Position numbers and translations under genes: made by a program. From Gimesia chilikensis (GTDB taxonomy: Bacteria > Planctomycetota > Planctomycetia > Planctomycetales > Planctomycetaceae): a stretch of DNA of 64,000 nucleotides. Below are positions 60,850 through 64,000 of the stretch, piece by piece. Under the pieces are notes generated by a model, which was not told where the DNA came from, made no database searches, and saw only the letters and a list, made by a program, of their open reading frames with translations. The stretch covers positions 62,001-126,000 of the forward strand of contig NZ_VTSR01000006.1 in the NCBI RefSeq assembly GCF_008329715.1, given 5' to 3'. The stretch's first letter is position 1. Each line of letters begins with the position of its first letter.

Positions 60850-62349
60850 TTACTCTAGTTCCGGTAGCGCTGGCGGTGCCGGAGCATGCAGTGGCACATC
60901 CTGTCCTGAAACACGACTGAGTTGTGTCAGGGCGATCGCCAGTTCGCCGATGGCCTGGTGGTAGCCCAGCTCAAGCGTCAGCAGATTGCGATAATCGCGA
61001 ATCACGCGGTCAAACTCGACAGCCCCACGGGAATAGGACTCCTGGTCGGCCCGCAGGGTCTGCTGTGCCTGGGGCAGAATCGTATCTCTATAGAGTTGTG
61101 CCGTCTCTTCCGCCCGACGGGCTTCGGCCAGCAGTTCAGTAATCAGCGCATCGTAGCGGTCCAGCAGGTCACTTTCGGAATACGTGGATGCCAGATGCTT
61201 CCAGGTTGCTTCATCTTCCAGCGCGTCGTATTTCTCTTTCCAGAGCGGAATACTGACTTGAGCTCCCAGCGACCAGGGATCCTGTCCTACCTTATACAGA
61301 TTCGAAGGGGGCCGGTTGTTGTCCGTGAAGAAATAGTTCGCCGACAGTGTCAGTTCCGGACGACGACTCAAATGAGCGACTTCGATTCCCCAACGAGTGG
61401 CCTGCGTCCGGAGTTGAGCCGCCTGGATCTCCGGTTGAGAATCCCGGGCCTGCTGAAAGATCTGCTGTGAAGACAGAGTCGGAAGATCGATCTTCAATTC
61501 CTGGGGTGTCAAAATCGACGTATCCGCATCGCGAGCGATGAGCCGATTGACTTCTGCCTGAATCGCAACCCGCAACTTTCGATAGGTCAGCAGTCGTTCT
61601 TCCAACTTGCTGAGTTCCAGCGTTCCCAGCAGAACGTCCCCCTGGGTGGCACTTCCGGTCGAAATCTGGGCATTCGCCACATCGATCAGTGACTGCAGCA
61701 GTTGCTGGTTGGCTTCTGCAGTTTCAATCTGCTGGTCGATGACATACAGCCGATACCAGCCCGTCCGCACTGCAGCGATGACCCGCAGTCGCTCCGAGAG
61801 ATAGTCAGCCCGGACCGCAAACGCTTCAAAGCAGGCCTGCTGCTCCATCGCATTCAGTTTACCCAGCCAGGGAATCGCCTGGCTCATGCTCATCACCGCC
61901 CGCTGAGAACCGGAAGCCGTCTGCAGCGGAGCCCCGAAGACATTCGCTCCCAGTTTCGGGTCGGGTAACTTATTGACGTAACGGGAACGGGACGATGCGG
62001 CGTTGTACTCCTGGTAGAGCTTGATCAGTTTGGGATTCTGTTCCACCGCCAGCATCTCCAGTTCACTCAGAGGCTGGGAGATCGCCGGGTGATTTACAAC
62101 CACGTCAGAATGAGTACCGTCGGTCAATTCCTCCGGGGCAGATTTAACACCCCCGGTCTGGAGAATCTCCGCTTCCGTCACCGGTTCTTCAACGACAGTT
62201 GCCTCGGCAACGGGAGTTGGCTTTAAATCCACAGAAGCTGTGGTCGAAGCGGTCTGCACGTTGGTTGACTGCGAGGCACAGCCAGTGATGAGTGCAGCTG
62301 AGAGTGCCAGCCCCAGTCCGCGCGCTCTGCCAGAGGGATGTTCCTTCAT
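60850..62349 (-). CDS. TolC family outer-membrane efflux channel (CusC-like)
   Basis: A 499-residue outer-membrane factor. A lipoprotein signal with Cys24 (LITGC) is followed by a polar region to about 85 and the OEP/TolC fold, with paired long helices, for example the SRYVNKLPDPKLGANVFGAP and RVIAAVRTGWYRLYVIDQQ segments. It forms the outer-membrane tunnel of the CusCBA-type efflux system encoded downstream. CusC is also a lipoprotein. It is the first gene of the operon; its start codon is preceded by a 100-base leader with a short hairpin. Overall length is normal for the family. Confidence 0.9.
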   Translation of the reverse strand: MKEHPSGRARGLGLALSAALITGCASQSTNVQTASTTASVDLKPTPVAEATVVEEPVTEAEILQTGGVKSAPEELTDGTHSDVVVNHPAISQPLSELEMLAVEQNPKLIKLYQEYNAASSRSRYVNKLPDPKLGANVFGAPLQTASGSQRAVMSMSQAIPWLGKLNAMEQQACFEAFAVRADYLSERLRVIAAVRTGWYRLYVIDQQIETAEANQQLLQSLIDVANAQISTGSATQGDVLLGTLELSKLEERLLTYRKLRVAIQAEVNRLIARDADTSILTPQELKIDLPTLSSQQIFQQARDSQPEIQAAQLRTQATRWGIEVAHLSRRPELTLSANYFFTDNNRPPSNLYKVGQDPWSLGAQVSIPLWKEKYDALEDEATWKHLASTYSESDLLDRYDALITELLAEARRAEETAQLYRDTILPQAQQTLRADQESYSRGAVEFDRVIRDYRNLLTLELGYHQAIGELAIALTQLSRVSGQDVPLHAPAPPALPELE

Positions 62350-62374
62350 CCTGAAACCTTATAGCTGTCTCTGA

Positions 62375-62392
62375 TCCAGGCTCCCTCCTGGA
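62375..62392 (-). other. short hairpin in the tolC-type leader
   Basis: TCCAGG (62375-62380) and CCTGGA (62387-62392) pair around a 6-base loop, 26 bases upstream of the tolC-type start codon. It may expose or hide the ribosome binding site. No convincing promoter box is visible in the 190 bases upstream. Confidence 0.3.
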
Positions 62393-62580
62393 GCAATACA
62401 CGATCAGAAGTATGACTTAAAAATGGCACGGTCCTGAATAATGATCGACTGGAGCCCCGCTCCGGCTGTGTGCATGCTGACGAATTTGACGGTTTGCAGG
62501 GAGGACAGCGACCGGTGGTAGCGATTACAGGGATCGTCCCAGTCGGGAAAGCAGGTTTGCACAGCAGATTGAGGTGCGCA

Positions 62581-62615
62581 AAAAAAGCCCTAAGTCCATA
62601 ACAGACAAGGGCTTT
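62581..62615 (-). terminator. intrinsic terminator after tRNA-Val
   Basis: AAAGCCCT (62584-62591) and AGGGCTTT (62608-62615) form an 8-bp stem; on the minus strand the hairpin runs into six T residues. It lies 5 bases from the 3' end of the tRNA and separates it from the copper operon. Confidence 0.75.
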
Positions 62616-62619
62616 CAAG

Positions 62620-62693
62620 TGGACGATACTGGATTCGAACCAGTGACCTCCACGATGTCAACGTGGCACTCTAACCAACTGAGCTAATCGTCC
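62620..62693 (-). tRNA. tRNA-Val (anticodon GAC)
   Basis: A complete 74-base tRNA on the minus strand. The acceptor stem GGACGAT pairs with ATCGTCC, the D arm is GCTC...GAGT, the anticodon stem CCACG/CGTGG holds the loop TTGACAT with anticodon GAC, the variable loop is AGGTC, and the T arm is ACTGG-TTCGAAT-CCAGT. The discriminator base is A. The 3' CCA is not encoded, so it must be added after transcription. A terminator follows directly, so it is a single-gene transcript. Confidence 0.95.
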
Positions 62694-62968
62694 TGAGGTT
62701 TCAAAAGATTACGGATCAGGTTCGATATCGTCAAGTTCCAGAACACTTTCTGTGAAAAAAACTGCTGATTGGAAGAGTCGGGCGACCTGTCTGACCGATC
62801 ATATCAATTTCACAGGATTCTCACGTTTTGCCTGCAAAACTGCGAACATTGACGCGGGCTGTGCCTGTCGAATATAAAGACCGTACCTCTTTCGAACTGC
62901 CTGATCAGTGAGCCCTTTGTAACGGCGACTGTGGCGGTTCCGACTTTAGAAGAAGTTCAAAAAATCGA

Positions 62969-64000
62969 ATGATTCAGATCAAGTTACCCGATGGAAGCGT
63001 AAAGGAATTTCCCGAAAACAGTTCAGCACTTGATGTCGCCCAGTCAATTGGGGAGCGGCTGGCCAATGCAGTCGTCGCCGCGGAAGTCGACGGAACCATT
63101 TGTGATGCGTTTCGTCCTCTGAAGGACATCTCTGACTCCAATGAAATCTCACTCCGCCTGCTCACCGAGCGGGACGCCGAAGCACTCGGCGTGATGCGAC
63201 ACTCCTGTGCCCACATCATGGCACGGGCGGTCATGCGGCTCTGGCCCGATATCCAGCTGGCCTTCGGTCCGACTCTGCCACACGGCTTTTACTACGATTT
63301 TGGGCTGGAACACACCATCAGCGAAGATGACTTCCCCAAAATCGAAGAAGAGATGAAGAAGATCATCAAGGAAGAAGAGCCCTTCGAACGCTTCTCGCTC
63401 GACCGGGAAGAAGCCATCTCCTTCGTAAATGAGATGCACCAGTCATCCAAAGCCGAGCATATCGCTACCGGTCTGGCCGACCATCCGCAGCTCAGCTTCT
63501 ACCGCCAGGGCGAATTTGTCGACCTCTGTCGCGGTCCGCACATTCCCAATGCGGGGAAAGTCAAAGCCTTCAAGCTGCTCTCGATCGCGGGTTCCTACTG
63601 GAAAGGGGATGCCGGCAACAAACCGCTGCAGCGTCTGTACGGCACTGCCTGGTTCAGCAAGAAGGACATGAAAAAATACCTGGAACAGGTGGAAGAGGCC
63701 AAACGCCGCGACCACCGTGTGCTGGGGAAAAAGCTGGGGCTGTTCCAGATCAATCCCGAAGTCGGTCAGGGACTCTGCCTCTGGCTGCCCAAAGGGGCGA
63801 CCATCCGTGCGGTCCTCGAAGACTTCATCAAGGTGGAACTGACCCGCCTGGGTTATCAGCCCGTCTATTCGCCGCACATCGGTCGTGTGGAACTCTACGA
63901 AACCAGCGGGCACTTTCCTTATTACCGCGATTCCCAGTTCGCTCCGCTGTTCGGCCACGACGCCGGTCAGCTGGTCGATTTCTGGGTGCGTAAACTGGAA
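62969..64000 (+). CDS. thrS: threonyl-tRNA synthetase (N-terminal part, cut by the window end)
   Basis: The first 344 codons of threonyl-tRNA synthetase, which attaches threonine to tRNA-Thr. Residues 1-60 are the TGS domain ([14 protein letters not shown]). The editing domain follows, with [18 protein letters not shown], split at A, carrying the HxxxH metal-type motif and later CRGPHIPN and [10 protein letters not shown] with the remaining conserved residues. The catalytic core begins near 245 ([10 protein letters not shown] and [13 protein letters not shown]). The reading frame is open to the last base, so the gene continues beyond the window. The ATG at 62969 is the only start upstream of the TGS domain in this frame; the ribosome binding site is weak. 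Confidence 0.95.
   Translation, partial: MIQIKLPDGSVKEFPENSSALDVAQSIGERLANAVVAAEVDGTICDAFRPLKDISDSNEISLRLLTERDAEALGVMRHSCAHIMARAVMRLWPDIQLAFGPTLPHGFYYDFGLEHTISEDDFPKIEEEMKKIIKEEEPFERFSLDREEAISFVNEMHQSSKAEHIATGLADHPQLSFYRQGEFVDLCRGPHIPNAGKVKAFKLLSIAGSYWKGDAGNKPLQRLYGTAWFSKKDMKKYLEQVEEAKRRDHRVLGKKLGLFQINPEVGQGLCLWLPKGATIRAVLEDFIKVELTRLGYQPVYSPHIGRVELYETSGHFPYYRDSQFAPLFGHDAGQLVDFWVRKLE

Noticed and set aside
62850..62971. Leader peptide frame overlapping the thrS start
   Set aside because: A short frame ending in a TGA that overlaps the thrS ATG is open, but it has no ribosome binding site and no run of threonine codons, so an attenuator is not supported.

Overview
The window looks like chromosomal DNA of a planctomycete, most likely a Gimesia-like member of the Planctomycetia. 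The support is a DUF1559 pseudopilin-like protein, an FGE-sulfatase-type domain protein, a CPXCG cysteine-rich protein, TPR and LamG-type exported proteins, a GC content in the low-to-mid fifties, and many short operons on both strands. The genus is an inference from family content; no 16S gene is present. There is no transposase, integrase, CRISPR array or rRNA. One tRNA gene (Val, anticodon GAC) and the start of thrS lie at the right end.

Layout. 1-5,630: small membrane and regulatory genes (DUF805, SET domain, DUF2314 lipoprotein, zinc ribbon, YggL), then a TetR / AhpD-like / PNPOx-like cluster with two copies of one operator. 5,669-9,638: an inverse-autotransporter-like beta-barrel with a beta-helix passenger, and an acyl-carrier-protein/FGE-like fusion. 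9,665-23,770: a large RNA-repair island. 24,060-24,797: a secreted LamG-like protein. 24,800-28,184: an arsenic operon (arsR2, DUF488, arsR, acr3, arsC, arsI). 28,436-32,744: a second, unusual cluster (DUF1559, PhyH dioxygenase, MFS exporter, VOC/degenerate methyltransferase fusion). 33,006-34,341: TspO plus UvsE. 34,407-44,295: an AAA ATPase, SLC13 permease, an interrupted TPR gene, DUF2293, class I aldolase, small proteins and a dual-specificity phosphatase. 44,292-49,073: serpin, helical-repeat protein and a PAS-GGDEF-EAL protein. 49,440-51,890: a MarR-controlled electrophile-stress cluster (FMN reductase, DoxX, pirin). 52,124-54,488: HEAT and pentapeptide membrane proteins. 54,524-62,349: a CusCBA-type copper/silver efflux operon. 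62,620-64,000: tRNA-Val and thrS (cut by the window end).

The most notable part is the RNA-repair island. On the plus strand it carries a P-loop kinase overlapping a Thg1-like 3'-5' polymerase, an FCP1-like HAD phosphatase, a 55-residue SEC-C protein, an RNA ligase, an HD-Pnk type end-healing enzyme, Hen1 (3'-terminal ribose 2'-O-methyltransferase), a full-length kinase-phosphatase-ligase Pnkp, and two tandem Pol-beta-superfamily nucleotidyltransferases, ending at a strong terminator. Start/stop overlaps and short gaps make the last six genes a probable operon. Together they could heal 5'-OH and 2',3'-cyclic phosphate ends, rebuild or add nucleotides, seal, and mark repaired RNA against re-cleavage. 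Two PcfJ-like proteins and an unknown protein on the opposite strand are interleaved with it. Single families here are known; the combination of two complete healing/sealing routes with Thg1, twin nucleotidyltransferases and PcfJ paralogues is what deserves attention.

Regulation is unusually legible: TetR, ArsR and MarR genes each sit beside near-identical palindromes that also precede their likely target genes; several start codons lie only a few bases after the -10 box; extended -10 promoters recur; and two intrinsic terminators lie directly in front of genes with no upstream gene to terminate.
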